Of a stretch of 52,049 bases of DNA, positions 1 through 8,153 are shown piece after piece. Both the position numbers and the translations under genes were made by a program. Origin of the DNA: Bryobacteraceae bacterium (GTDB lineage: Bacteria; Acidobacteriota; Terriglobia; Bryobacterales; Bryobacteraceae); contig JAICXC010000021.1 in NCBI GenBank assembly GCA_025980665.1, positions 1 through 52,049 on the forward strand, read 5' to 3'. The number at the start of each line of letters is the position of its first letter. Positions within the stretch are counted from its first letter, which is position 1. The notes under the pieces were generated by a model that saw only the letters and a program-made list of their open reading frames with translations, ran no database searches and was not told the DNA's origin.

Positions 1-36
1 ACTCCTTGCGTCCAATGCAGTGAGGAGAATCGGATC

Positions 37-567
37 ATGAAAGTTGGGAAACTGGGTAGCTTGCTGGCCATAGCGGCTCTCTCGGCTGCTTCATTTGCGT
101 ATGCTTCGGGGCCCGCGCCAGTCCAGAAATCGCTCGAGGAAAAAGTCCGCCACGAGATCAACATGCTGCCGTATTACGGCGTATTTGATGATATTTCGTT
201 CCGCGTGGACGGCGACAAAGTCACACTGCTAGGGAAGGTATGGCAGCCGGTGCTGAAGCTAAATGCGGAAAGCGCGATAAAGAATATCGAAGGCGTCAAG
301 CAGGTGGACGATCAGATCGAAGTTCTTCCGCTATCGAACTTCGATGACCAGATTCGCATGCAAACCTTGCGCGCGATCTATGCGTATCCGGCGCTAAATC
401 GTTACGTCTTAAATACGCATCCGACGATTCACATCATCGTGAAGAACGGTAATGTGACACTGACTGGCGTCGTGGCCAATAAGATGGACAAGGAAATGGC
501 GTATATGCGTGCAAGCGGAATTCACGGAGTGTTTTCGGTGACCAATGACTTGCGCGTCGAGAACTAA
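37..567 (+). CDS. Exported protein with two BON domains
   Basis: The 176-residue product starts with a Sec signal peptide (about residues 1-24, hydrophobic core ending in SFAYA). Two BON domains follow, at about residues 30-98 and 100-174, each with the alpha-beta pattern and the conserved glycine after a short strand (VTLLGKV and VTLTGVV). BON domains are known in OsmY-like periplasmic proteins and are thought to bind phospholipid surfaces, so a periplasmic envelope-protection role is inferred. The start is an ATG with a good ribosome site (tgaggagaa) 9 nt upstream. The gene is monocistronic and followed by a strong terminator. Its stop codon lies inside a 22-bp tandem duplication. Confidence 0.85.
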   Translation: MKVGKLGSLLAIAALSAASFAYASGPAPVQKSLEEKVRHEINMLPYYGVFDDISFRVDGDKVTLLGKVWQPVLKLNAESAIKNIEGVKQVDDQIEVLPLSNFDDQIRMQTLRAIYAYPALNRYVLNTHPTIHIIVKNGNVTLTGVVANKMDKEMAYMRASGIHGVFSVTNDLRVEN

Positions 568-598
568 GCAGCAGAACGTCGAGAACTGAGCCGTAGAA
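555..598 (+). repeat. Imperfect 22-bp tandem duplication across a stop codon
   Basis: Positions 555-576 and 577-598 match at 19 of 22 bases. The first copy contains the TAA stop of the BON gene; the core gtcgagaact occurs in both. A third, shorter echo (gtagaactaagc) follows at once. The period is not a multiple of three, so this is not a coding repeat. Two similar duplications lie at other stop codons (6309-6352 and 30146-30189). Confidence 0.7.
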
Positions 599-668
599 CT
601 AAGCACGACCTTGGATCACCCGGACGCAGTCACCCCCCGCTCGCGGGGAGTTTCCGGGATGGATCCAC

Positions 669-710
669 CGGCGGCCCCATCGCCTCCTGATCGGGCCGCC
701 GTTTCTATTT
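669..710 (+). terminator. Intrinsic terminator of the BON-domain gene
   Basis: A perfect 9-bp GC stem (cggcggccc at 669-677 with gggccgccg at 693-701) and a 15-nt loop are followed by tttctattt at 702-710. A smaller hairpin, ccccg-ctcg-cgggg at 635-648, precedes it. Position and U-rich tail fit termination of the upstream gene on the plus strand. Confidence 0.8.
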
Positions 711-783
711 GTAATCGCACAACGCAACGCGATACGAGCAACTTGAACTCAATGGCCGTGTCGCGTGCTGTGCGCTCCGGACT

Positions 784-2022
784 CTAGCTATCGAGAGCCT
801 GTTCGAAATCGGCCAGCAGATCTCGCCAATCTTCAATCCCCACCGATACCCGCACCAACCCATCGGTTACGCCCGCCTTGGCGAATTGCTCTTCCGTGAA
901 GCCCGAGTGTGTCGTAGTCTTGGGATGGCATACCAGAGTTTCTACGCCTCCCAACGAAACGGCATTGTAAGCCAAGCGGAGTTTGCGCAAGAAATCGAAT
1001 GCGGCCGGCTTGCCGCCATCCAGTTCCAGCGAAAACATCGCGCCGGGAAAATCGCATTGCGCCTTGTGAATGCGTATCTGGCTGGCATCGTCGAACAACG
1101 TGGGATAGTGAACCTTGTGGATTTTGGGGTGCGACGCCAGCCGCTCGGCAATGCGCTGCGCATTCTTGCTCGCGCGGTTCATCCGCAAGCGCACCGTTGG
1201 CAGCCGCGATGCGAGCATCCAGCACTCGTCCGGTTGCAGAATATTGCCGAACATATTGCGCTTCAGGCGCATCTTGCGGACCAGCTCGGGATCTGTCGCC
1301 AGCGCGACGCCACCGATTAGATCGCTGAATCCGGAAAGGTACTTGGTCGCGGAGTACAACACCAGATGCGCGCCCAGATCCAGCGGATGTTGAAACGTCG
1401 GACCGAGCAGCGTGTTGTCAACCATCACCAAAGGTGGCTCGCCTGAGCGCGCCGAACCTGCCTGAGCCGCGCTAAGGATATCGGTCATCGTCAGCGTGGG
1501 ATTGGCGGGCGTCTCGATCAGAATGACGCGCAGGTTCGGAGTCGTACGGATCGCGTTCTCGATGCCTGCGGTATCGCCGGCCTCGACCGCGATACTAGAC
1601 ACGCCCCAGGAGTCGAGAAACCCTTCAATGAGCGACTGTGTGCCGCCGTAGATCGGCACCGTGTAGACGATCGCGTCGCCCGGGCGCATAAAGGTGAACA
1701 GCGCGGTAGTGATTGCGGCCATGCCGGAGTTGAAAACGATCGCCGCGCGCGCGCCGTGTTCAAGCGGCACGATCTGGCTCTCGAAGATTTCCGCGTTGGG
1801 GTGATTGAAGCGTGAGTAAATGAGATCCGGCTGTTCGCCTGGTTGTGGTTTGGCCCGTCCGGCCACCAGGTCGAAGGCGCGCTCAGCCGCCTCGGGGCTC
1901 GAAAAGACATAGGTAGAACTGCGAAATACAGCAGGCCGGGCCGAGCCGACCGATAAGCGTGGGTCGAATCCGCGCGTCAGTACTTCTGTGGAAGATCGCA
2001 AGCCGGGTTTTTCGTCTGCCAT
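784..2022 (-). CDS. PLP-dependent trans-sulfuration enzyme (cystathionine gamma-synthase / methionine gamma-lyase type)
   Basis: The 412-residue product belongs to the Cys/Met metabolism PLP family. The cofactor lysine sits in YSATKYLSGFSDLIGG near residue 227. The substrate-side tyrosine motif YSRFNHPN is near residue 70, and the phosphate-binding NSGMAA near residue 100. These enzymes carry out beta- or gamma-elimination or replacement on sulfur amino acids in the cytosol; which reaction applies cannot be decided from sequence alone. The chosen start is the ATG at 2022 rather than the GTG at 2025, because TACACT lies 7 nt before the ATG and there is no ribosome site, which fits a leaderless message. 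Confidence 0.9.
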   Translation of the reverse strand: MADEKPGLRSSTEVLTRGFDPRLSVGSARPAVFRSSTYVFSSPEAAERAFDLVAGRAKPQPGEQPDLIYSRFNHPNAEIFESQIVPLEHGARAAIVFNSGMAAITTALFTFMRPGDAIVYTVPIYGGTQSLIEGFLDSWGVSSIAVEAGDTAGIENAIRTTPNLRVILIETPANPTLTMTDILSAAQAGSARSGEPPLVMVDNTLLGPTFQHPLDLGAHLVLYSATKYLSGFSDLIGGVALATDPELVRKMRLKRNMFGNILQPDECWMLASRLPTVRLRMNRASKNAQRIAERLASHPKIHKVHYPTLFDDASQIRIHKAQCDFPGAMFSLELDGGKPAAFDFLRKLRLAYNAVSLGGVETLVCHPKTTTHSGFTEEQFAKAGVTDGLVRVSVGIEDWRDLLADFEQALDS

Positions 2023-2029
2023 CACTTGA

Positions 2030-2035
2030 AGTGTA
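2030..2035 (-). promoter_or_regulatory. -10 box TACACT, 7 nt before the start codon
   Basis: On the minus strand TACACT is followed by 7 nt and then the ATG at 2022. No Shine-Dalgarno sequence is present and no good -35 box is visible. The predicted transcript starts at or next to the ATG. Confidence 0.5.
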
Positions 2036-2129
2036 ACTCCCTGTAGCAGTTGCCCCCGGCTATGATGGGCACCCCTTAGTACGTTCGTATATCAGGCGAT
2101 ACCGGAGGTTAAATAGGGACAATTGCTAA

Positions 2130-2158
2130 TTGGGCGTCCTGCCCTGCCCTTCTACAAT
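2130..2158 (+). promoter_or_regulatory. Sigma-70-like promoter TTGGGC-N17-TACAAT, leaderless
   Basis: TTGGGC at 2130-2135 and TACAAT at 2153-2158 are 17 nt apart. The ATG at 2165 begins 6 nt after the -10 box, so the expected transcription start coincides with the start codon. No ribosome site precedes the ATG. Confidence 0.55.
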
Positions 2159-2164
2159 GCAGTT

Positions 2165-2389
2165 ATGAGCGTGCAGGTTAGTAGCAGACCGGGTAAGGGG
2201 CAGTACTCGGAAGCAGAGGCCGCCGAGCAGTTGGGGATCTCAGTTATCCAACTTCGCACCATGATTCGCAGCCACGTGGTGGACAAGGATGAGGACCTAA
2301 ACAATGTTCCGGTCCACACCTTCCAGCCGTCGGACTTGCTGATTTTGCGGCTCCTGACAGGCAAGCAGACGAATTCGGATCCGCGCTAG
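2165..2389 (+). CDS. Small helix-turn-helix (MerR-like fold) protein
   Basis: The 74-residue product contains YSEAEAAEQLGISVIQLRTMI (residues 14 on), which reads as the helix-turn-helix and recognition helix of an excisionase/MerR-type DNA-binding fold, followed by a short wing-like segment and the helix FQPSDLLILRLL. There is no effector domain. A DNA-binding role is inferred from the fold alone; target and pathway are unknown. The ATG at 2165 was preferred to an upstream in-frame start because a TACAAT promoter box ends 6 nt before it. The gene stands alone between divergent and convergent neighbours. Confidence 0.7.
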   Translation: MSVQVSSRPGKGQYSEAEAAEQLGISVIQLRTMIRSHVVDKDEDLNNVPVHTFQPSDLLILRLLTGKQTNSDPR

Positions 2390-2394
2390 CCCCT

Positions 2395-2577
2395 CTATCG
2401 CCAAGGCCAACAGGAACCCAACTGTCGCAGACAAAAAGCCGCGCGCTGCTTCAGGGACCTGTTTGCGGCTTGAGCCGGATCGTAGACAGCGGCACATAGG
2501 AACGCCGTAATTGCCACAGTCCCAATAATTGTCAACGCCGCCGCGATCATCCGATCGTTTCCTCTTGCTAGAATCAT
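2395..2577 (-). CDS. Possible small single-span membrane protein
   Basis: The open frame encodes up to 60 residues with one hydrophobic segment (MIAAALTIIGTVAITAFLCAAVY) and a basic, Cys-containing tail. It is divergent from the dehydrogenase at 2608, with 30 nt between starts, and ends just after the stop of the small HTH gene. No family is recognised. The hydrophobic segment is the only positive evidence, so it may not be a gene. Confidence 0.25.
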   Translation of the reverse strand: MILARGNDRMIAAALTIIGTVAITAFLCAAVYDPAQAANRSLKQRAAFCLRQLGSCWPWR

Positions 2578-2607
2578 AGCTTCTTTAATCCTTCAGGAGG
2601 CGCTTCC

Positions 2608-3501
2608 TTGGCACAACTTGGTTTTCTTGGGCTCGGCATCATGGGCTATCGCATGGCCGGCCATCTTCTCAAAGCTGGTCACGAGGTCGCATTGTGGTCG
2701 CACACCGGCAGCAAGGCGCAGCAACTTGCGAAATCCGGCAAAGGCACCGCCGTCGCGACGCCGCGTGAAGTGGCCGAGCGTGCCGATTACATTTTTTACT
2801 GCGTGGGCGATACCGCCATGGCACGGAAGATCGCCGTCGGATCTGGCGGCCTGATCGAAACGGTGCGCAAGGACGCAATCATCTGCGATTGCAGCTCCAT
2901 CGCTCCCGAAGCCAGTATCGAACTGAATAAGGCATTCGCCGCTAAGGGAGCGCATTTCCTCGATTCGCCAGTGACCGGTTCCACGGGCGGGGCCGAGAAG
3001 GCCACGCTGACCTTCATGATCGGCGGCGATAAGGCCGTTTTCGAGCGCGCTAAGCCCTATATGGAAATCATGGGCAAGCTGTTTTACTATTGCGGGCCGG
3101 CTGGCCAGGGCTTGAAAGCCAAGGTCACGCAAAACCTGGTGGGCGCCAGCATCCTGCAATGTTTCGCCGAAGGCCTGGTGCTCGCGACCAAGGCCGGCAT
3201 CGCCCCGGAGTTAATGATCGAGATCCTGGAGAATAGCGCGGCCAAGAGCGGTCTGGCAACATATAAGGCCCCGTTCATCCTGAACCGCGATTTCACCACC
3301 AATTTCTCCGCCAAGTGGATGCATAAGGATGTCGGATTCGCCCTGGATCTAGCGGAATCATTGGACTTACCCCTTCCGGTTACGGCTGTCACCCACCAGA
3401 TGCTCCAGGCCACCATCGCCAAAGGCTGGGGCGACGATGATTTCTGCTCGGCAATCCGTGTTTTGGAAGACTGGGCCAAGATTATTGTGACGAAATCGTA
3501 G
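2608..3501 (+). CDS. NAD(P)-dependent beta-hydroxyacid dehydrogenase (3-hydroxyisobutyrate dehydrogenase family)
   Basis: The 297-residue product has the N-terminal Rossmann motif GFLGLGIMG (residues 5-13), the substrate-binding loop DSPVTGSTGGAEKATLTFMIGG (residues 119-140) and the catalytic lysine in GQGLKAKVTQN (Lys172, pattern G-x-G-x3-K-x3-N). Length and motifs match the family, which oxidises short beta-hydroxyacids or reduces tartronate or succinic semialdehydes. The true substrate is not evident. The start is TTG, supported by a strong aggagg ribosome site 7-8 nt upstream. The gene appears to be monocistronic. Confidence 0.9.
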   Translation: MAQLGFLGLGIMGYRMAGHLLKAGHEVALWSHTGSKAQQLAKSGKGTAVATPREVAERADYIFYCVGDTAMARKIAVGSGGLIETVRKDAIICDCSSIAPEASIELNKAFAAKGAHFLDSPVTGSTGGAEKATLTFMIGGDKAVFERAKPYMEIMGKLFYYCGPAGQGLKAKVTQNLVGASILQCFAEGLVLATKAGIAPELMIEILENSAAKSGLATYKAPFILNRDFTTNFSAKWMHKDVGFALDLAESLDLPLPVTAVTHQMLQATIAKGWGDDDFCSAIRVLEDWAKIIVTKS

Positions 3502-3581
3502 TCCTAGTACTATTTTGTTGCCGTTAGATCGTTTCGTAACAATTAGTTACAACGTTTGTTTCCGGCGTCTACAAAAAACTG

Positions 3582-3610
3582 TTGCGTTCCAAGGGGAACT
3601 ATACTATTAT
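3582..3610 (+). promoter_or_regulatory. Sigma-70-like promoter upstream of dxr
   Basis: TTGCGT at 3582-3587 and TATTAT at 3605-3610 are separated by exactly 17 nt. The expected start is near 3617, immediately before the inverted repeat at 3620-3688, leaving a leader of about 145 nt before dxr. Confidence 0.5.
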
Positions 3611-3619
3611 TGGAATCAA

Positions 3620-3709
3620 GCCGGGGAGGGTAACTCCCACCAAAGCGAGACTAACCTCATTAAAGACCCCTGAAGCAACCTCCCCGGCGCCCCTTAAAAA
3701 AACCTCCCC
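3620..3709 (+). promoter_or_regulatory. Candidate structured 5' leader of dxr with mutually exclusive stems
   Basis: A perfect 10-bp inverted repeat pairs 3620-3629 (gccggggagg) with 3679-3688 (cctccccggc). The same 5' arm can instead fold locally (gggag 3624-3628 with ctccc 3634-3638) or pair with a second cctcccc at 3703-3709, which follows an A-run. The enclosed 49 nt are rich in unpaired purines (ccaaagcgagac, attaaagacc). No known riboswitch class was recognised. Alternative pairing of one arm suggests a regulatory leader, but this is inference. Confidence 0.45.
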
Positions 3710-3760
3710 AAAAGAAAAGCAGAGCCAGTAAGCACCGGAAGCAGTAACCAATGAGACCGG

Positions 3761-4987
3761 ATGCTATCATCGGAGCGAGTGACTTTCCTGACGCTTCTGG
3801 GATCAACGGGATCCATCGGCACCAGCACTCTGGACGTGGTTCGATTGTGGCCCGATCGTTTCGGCGTCTATGCCTTGGCTGCGGGTCGAAACGTCGAGCT
3901 GCTAGCCCGCCAAATCGCTGAATTCCGGCCCAAAGTGGTCGTCGTAGCCGATGAAAGTGCACTCGGCGAATTGCGGACGATCCTCAAAGTCGACAACACT
4001 CCGATCCCCGAATTGGCCACCGGCCCCCGCGCGCTTGTCGACGCGGCGACCGCGCCGGAAGCGGGTTTCGTGATGTCCGCCATCGTCGGCGTGGACGGCC
4101 TGGAAGCTACTTACGAGGCGGTCCGCCGAAAGAAGCGCGTCGGGCTCGCTAACAAGGAAGTGTTGGTTGCAGGCGGCGAGCTGGTGATGCAAGCGCGCCG
4201 CGAATCGGGCGCCGAACTTATCCCGGTCGATAGCGAACATAACGGCGCACATCAGTGTTTGCGCGCTGGTCTTCGCAGCGAAGTTTCGAAGTTGATTCTG
4301 ACCGCGTCGGGAGGCCCATTTCGAAGGACTGCGAGGGAACAGTTGGCCTCCGTAACGCCGGAGCAGGCTCTGAATCATCCTACATGGAAGATGGGCAAGC
4401 GGATCACAGTCGATTCAGCCACGTTGATGAACAAAGGGTTCGAGGTAATCGAAGCCTGTTGGCTGTTCGATTTCCCGCCGAAGGATGTAGAGGTTGTGGT
4501 CCATCCGGAATCCAAGGTCCACGCGCTGGTCGAGTACTTGGATGGCAGCGTCATCGCCCAGGTATGCGCCACCGACATGCGGATGCCGATTCAATACGCC
4601 ATGACATACCCTGAGCGAGCGGCCGCGCCGGTGCCACGTTTGGATTGGAGCCAGGCGGCGAACTGGAGTTTCGAGCCGCCGGATTATCAAAAGTTTCCGC
4701 TGTTGGGGATGGCGTACGAGGCTATTTCCGCAGGTGGATCGGCCACTGCCACGCTGAACGCGGCCGATGAGATTGCCGTGGAAGCGTTTCTGGCCGGAAG
4801 TATTCCCTTCCCCGGCATCGCGGCGACGGTAGCCGAATGTTTGCAACAGGTTCCCGTACGAAAGCTGACGTCAGTGGGGGAATTGTTGGACCTCGACCAG
4901 GAATCGCGCCGGGTCGCTAAGCACGTCATCGGGGCGCGTTGGGGTGAAAAGTTCCAACCGGAGTCGCAGCTCGCACGTAAAGTATAG
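3761..4987 (+). CDS. dxr: 1-deoxy-D-xylulose 5-phosphate reductoisomerase
   Basis: The product is DXP reductoisomerase, which makes 2-C-methyl-D-erythritol 4-phosphate in the cytosolic MEP isoprenoid pathway with NADPH. The 408 residues show the NADPH-binding GSTGSIGTSTLDVV near the N-terminus, the metal-binding VDSEHNG, the active-site loop PTWKMGKRITVDSATLMNKG and the C-terminal helical domain; the length is normal. The ATG at 3761 or the GTG at 3779 could be the start; neither has a clear ribosome site. rseP follows after 19 nt, a dxr-rseP order common in bacteria, so cotranscription is likely. The upstream leader may regulate both. Confidence 0.96.
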   Translation: MLSSERVTFLTLLGSTGSIGTSTLDVVRLWPDRFGVYALAAGRNVELLARQIAEFRPKVVVVADESALGELRTILKVDNTPIPELATGPRALVDAATAPEAGFVMSAIVGVDGLEATYEAVRRKKRVGLANKEVLVAGGELVMQARRESGAELIPVDSEHNGAHQCLRAGLRSEVSKLILTASGGPFRRTAREQLASVTPEQALNHPTWKMGKRITVDSATLMNKGFEVIEACWLFDFPPKDVEVVVHPESKVHALVEYLDGSVIAQVCATDMRMPIQYAMTYPERAAAPVPRLDWSQAANWSFEPPDYQKFPLLGMAYEAISAGGSATATLNAADEIAVEAFLAGSIPFPGIAATVAECLQQVPVRKLTSVGELLDLDQESRRVAKHVIGARWGEKFQPESQLARKV

Positions 4988-5006
4988 TAAGTAGAGTAAC
5001 GGGCAA

Positions 5007-6329
5007 ATGGTTTCTGTTTTACAAGATTTCTGGTGGTTCCTGGTTCTGATTGGAGTGATGATCCTGCTCCACGAGCTGGGTCACTATCTGGTCGGCCGCT
5101 TCTTCGACGTCAAGATCGACGCATTCAGCATCGGTTTCGGTCCGCGTTTATTCGGATTCCGTCGGGGCGAAACAGACTTCAAGGTTTGCCTGATCCTGTT
5201 CGGCGGATACGTGAAGTTCGCAGGCGAGCAGCCGGGCGACGAGCAGGCCGAGGACCCCCGTGCCCTGCCGTCCAAGCCCCGCTGGCAGCGACTGTGCATC
5301 ACATTTGCCGGACCGGCCACCAATGTCATCCTTGCAATCGCGTTGCTGACGGGCCTGTACATGGTGCAGTACCCGAAGCTCCCCATGCCGCCGGATCCGA
5401 CGGTGGGATATGTGGCTCCCGACGGCCCAGCGGCCAAAGCTGGGGTCAAAGAAGGCGATAAAGTAGTCCAAATCGATGGCGTCATGGATCCCACCTGGGA
5501 GACTATCGCCCTGCAAGAAATCGCCAGCGCCAAGCGGCCCATGGATGTATGGGTGGTGCGCGACGGCCAGAGACTCAATTTCTCCGTGACGCCCGTGTAT
5601 GACGATAAGCAGCACGTTGGAATCGCGGGTTGGATGCAATCCACGCCGGTTCAGGTAAGCGGCTATTGCTGCAATATAGAAGTCGCCAAGCAGGCCGGCC
5701 TGAAAAAAGGCGACACGTTCGTCAGCATCAACGGCAAGCCGGTGCGCACTTCGATGAAGTTGCTGGATTTGATAGCGGAGACGAAGGGATCGCCCGCTGA
5801 TCTCGTATATTTGCGCGACGGCAAGGAATATCACACCACCGTCAAGCCCGTTTGGAGCGATTATCAGGGGAGCAAAGCTTGGCGCATCGGCGCAGGTTTG
5901 GAATCGCCCGTCGAGATCGTCAAGCTGCCGTTCCGCGAAGCCCTGGCCGAATCCTGGCGCCAGAACGTGCAGAACACCAAGCTGATCTACCAGTTCCTGC
6001 AGGGAATCGCCGAGCGGCGTATGTCGGCAAAGGGACTGTCCGGCCCCATCGGGATTGCCCAGCTTTCCGGGCAAGCAGCCCGCGAAGGCCCGGCGGTTTA
6101 TATCGGACTGATGGCGGCCGTGAGCCTGAACCTGGCGATTTTCAACCTGCTTCCGATTCCCATCCTGGATGGAGGCGTCATGCTCATGCTGGCGGTGGAA
6201 ATGCTGCTGCGGCGCGACCTGAGTCTGCGGATCAAGGAAGCTATCGTGCGGGTAGGATTCGTGTTCCTGATGATGGTGGTGGTGTTCGTGCTGTATAACG
6301 ACATCGCCAAGATGCTCCCGCAGGGTTAA
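5007..6329 (+). CDS. rseP: Site-2 intramembrane zinc protease
   Basis: The 440-residue product has the zinc motif HELGH at residues 22-26 in the first membrane span and the third-ligand motif with ILDGG in a C-terminal span. Two periplasmic PDZ domains lie between (GPAAKAGVKEGDKVVQIDG and KQAGLKKGDTFVSINGKPV). RseP-type enzymes cut anti-sigma factors and signal peptides within the membrane. The two ECF/anti-sigma pairs in this window (8154-9688 and 36320-37395) are possible clients, which is inference. The start is ATG, 19 nt after dxr. The stop lies in the first copy of a 22-bp tandem duplication. Confidence 0.95.
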   Translation: MVSVLQDFWWFLVLIGVMILLHELGHYLVGRFFDVKIDAFSIGFGPRLFGFRRGETDFKVCLILFGGYVKFAGEQPGDEQAEDPRALPSKPRWQRLCITFAGPATNVILAIALLTGLYMVQYPKLPMPPDPTVGYVAPDGPAAKAGVKEGDKVVQIDGVMDPTWETIALQEIASAKRPMDVWVVRDGQRLNFSVTPVYDDKQHVGIAGWMQSTPVQVSGYCCNIEVAKQAGLKKGDTFVSINGKPVRTSMKLLDLIAETKGSPADLVYLRDGKEYHTTVKPVWSDYQGSKAWRIGAGLESPVEIVKLPFREALAESWRQNVQNTKLIYQFLQGIAERRMSAKGLSGPIGIAQLSGQAAREGPAVYIGLMAAVSLNLAIFNLLPIPILDGGVMLMLAVEMLLRRDLSLRIKEAIVRVGFVFLMMVVVFVLYNDIAKMLPQG

Positions 6330-6352
6330 CGAGATGCTGCCTCAGGGGTAAC
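6309..6352 (+). repeat. Imperfect 22-bp tandem duplication across the rseP stop
   Basis: Positions 6309-6330 and 6331-6352 match at 18 of 22 bases (core agatgct ... cagggg/taac). The TAA stop of rseP lies in the first copy and an echo of it in the second. The second copy also forms ggggtaacccc and a wider ctgcc...ggcag hairpin, but no U-tract follows. See also 555-598 and 30146-30189. Confidence 0.6.
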
Positions 6353-6423
6353 CCCGGGGCAGGCTATCCCGCCTACAATTGCGGACTCTGTGACACAATA
6401 GCAAAGACCCCGGTTTTTCTCGC

Positions 6424-8073
6424 ATGCCCCAACCCAACGTACCTGATTCGCCTGAGGCGTCTCCGGCCGACACCTCGTTCGGCGATATCCTGACTCAATT
6501 CGAACAAGCCCACCATGCCGGTGGTGAACGCGTCGAAGGCACAGTGGTGTCGGTGACGCCCGACGGCGTCTTCGTCGACATCGGCCGCAAGATGGATGGC
6601 ATGCTGCCACCCGCGCCCGAGCTGAAGCCCGGCATCAAGGTTATCGTCTCCATCCGGGGGCGTGATGAATCGGGCACCTATCTCCTATCGACCATCAAGG
6701 TCGAGACGCCTAAAGATTGGACTGGCCTCGAAGCAGCATTCGCGGAGAAGCGCACCATTGGCGGCACAGTGCTCGAAGTCGTCAAGGGCGGCCTGCGCGT
6801 GGATGTGGGTGTGCGCGCCTTCATGCCGGCTTCCCGCAGTGGCGCGCGCGAGCTTGCCGATATGGAGAAGCTGGTGGGCCAGCAGATCGAGTGCCGCATC
6901 ACCAAGATCAACGCCGCCGAGGAAGATGTCGTCGTCGACCGGCGCGTGATTCTGGAGGAACGGGAACGACAGGCCAAGGAAGAAGCCTTCGACAAGTTGG
7001 AAGAGGGCGCTGTCGTCCGCGGCACGGTACGTTCGCTCACCGATTTCGGCGCCTTTGTCGATCTGGGCGGCGTGGATGGACTGCTGCACGTCTCCGACAT
7101 CAGCTACTCGCGCAACGTGAAGCCCGGCGAGGTGGTCAAGGTAGGCGAGGAACTCGAAGTCAAGATCCTCAAAATCAGCAAAGACACCCGCAAGATTTCG
7201 CTGGGGCTCAAGCAGCTCTCGCCCGATCCGTGGACGCTGGCAGTTTCGAAATACACCCAAGGCGACCGCCTCCGGGGAAAAGTCTCGCGCGTGCTGGATT
7301 TTGGCGCGTTCGTTGAACTCGAACCGGGCGTGGAAGGGCTGATCCACGTTTCGGAGATGTCCTGGAGCAAGAAGAACGTCCGCGCGGTGGACGTTCTCAA
7401 GCCCGGCGAAGTAGTTGACGTAGTTGTCCTAAACGTCAGCCCGGCCGAGAAGCGGATCGCACTGGGTCTGAAGCAGGCGCTGGGCGATCCCTGGGAAGAT
7501 GCGTTGAAGAAGTTTCCCGTGGGTACGGCGGTCGAAGCGCCCGTAACCAGCCTGGCCAAGTTTGGAGCGTTCGTCGAATTGGGTGAAGGCATCGAAGGCA
7601 TGATCCACATCGCCGACATCACCGGCGAGAAGCGGCTGAACCATCCCAATGAAGTCCTGAAACAGGGGCAGACGGTCAAAGCTGTGGTCCTCGAAGCCGA
7701 CAAGGAACGCCGGCGTTTCCGCTTGGGCATGAAGCAGCTGGAGCCCACCAGCATCGACGAGTACCTGGCCGAGCACAAGCTCGGCGAGATCGTCAGCGGA
7801 CGAGTCGTGAATGTCTCCGGCGATCGCATGAAGGTGGAATTGGGCGAAGGCGTCACGGCGTTTGCACCTGTCCCTGAGCAGCGCAAAGAAGCTGTCGCGG
7901 GAGCGCAGAAAGCTGATCTCTCTTCGCTGACTGCGATGCTGACCCAGAAATGGAAATCTGGGGGCGGCGCCGCGGAATCCGCCGAGGCCGTCCGCGCGGG
8001 TCAGATCCGCAGCTTTAAGATCGTCCAGATCGATACTGAGAAGAAGCGCATCGATCTGGAGCTTCAGGCCTAA
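6424..8073 (+). CDS. rpsA: 30S ribosomal protein S1
   Basis: The 549-residue product is a string of S1 (OB-fold) RNA-binding domains at about residues 37-100, 112-180, 198-268, 285-355, 372-443 and a weaker sixth after 460. Each has the typical pattern G-x-V-x3-DFGAFV-x-L ... GLIHVSDIS. The number and spacing are those of ribosomal protein S1, which recruits mRNA to the 30S subunit. Widespread poor Shine-Dalgarno sequences in this genome make S1 relevant to initiation. A TACAAT box lies about 45 nt before the ATG, so this message probably has a short leader. Confidence 0.92.
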   Translation: MPQPNVPDSPEASPADTSFGDILTQFEQAHHAGGERVEGTVVSVTPDGVFVDIGRKMDGMLPPAPELKPGIKVIVSIRGRDESGTYLLSTIKVETPKDWTGLEAAFAEKRTIGGTVLEVVKGGLRVDVGVRAFMPASRSGARELADMEKLVGQQIECRITKINAAEEDVVVDRRVILEERERQAKEEAFDKLEEGAVVRGTVRSLTDFGAFVDLGGVDGLLHVSDISYSRNVKPGEVVKVGEELEVKILKISKDTRKISLGLKQLSPDPWTLAVSKYTQGDRLRGKVSRVLDFGAFVELEPGVEGLIHVSEMSWSKKNVRAVDVLKPGEVVDVVVLNVSPAEKRIALGLKQALGDPWEDALKKFPVGTAVEAPVTSLAKFGAFVELGEGIEGMIHIADITGEKRLNHPNEVLKQGQTVKAVVLEADKERRRFRLGMKQLEPTSIDEYLAEHKLGEIVSGRVVNVSGDRMKVELGEGVTAFAPVPEQRKEAVAGAQKADLSSLTAMLTQKWKSGGGAAESAEAVRAGQIRSFKIVQIDTEKKRIDLELQA

Positions 8074-8153
8074 GCTTAAGAAATATCACCTGTTATCGCC
8101 TTGGCCGTGACCTTTCGGGCGGGCCGCCGTCCAATATACTGTGTAGTGCTGAC

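Noticed and set aside
3620..3709. Assignment of the dxr leader to a known riboswitch class (c-di-GMP, SAM, fluoride, ZTP and others)
   Set aside because: None of the conserved core sequences I know for these classes is present, so I kept it as an unclassified structured leader.
5148..6074. Long open frame (308 codons) antisense to rseP
   Set aside because: It has no family features, and it mirrors the third-position GC bias of a well-supported rseP on the other strand.
6685..7886. Long antisense frames across rpsA
   Set aside because: rpsA is certain, with six S1 domains. The antisense frames are low in recognisable folds and arise from codon bias.
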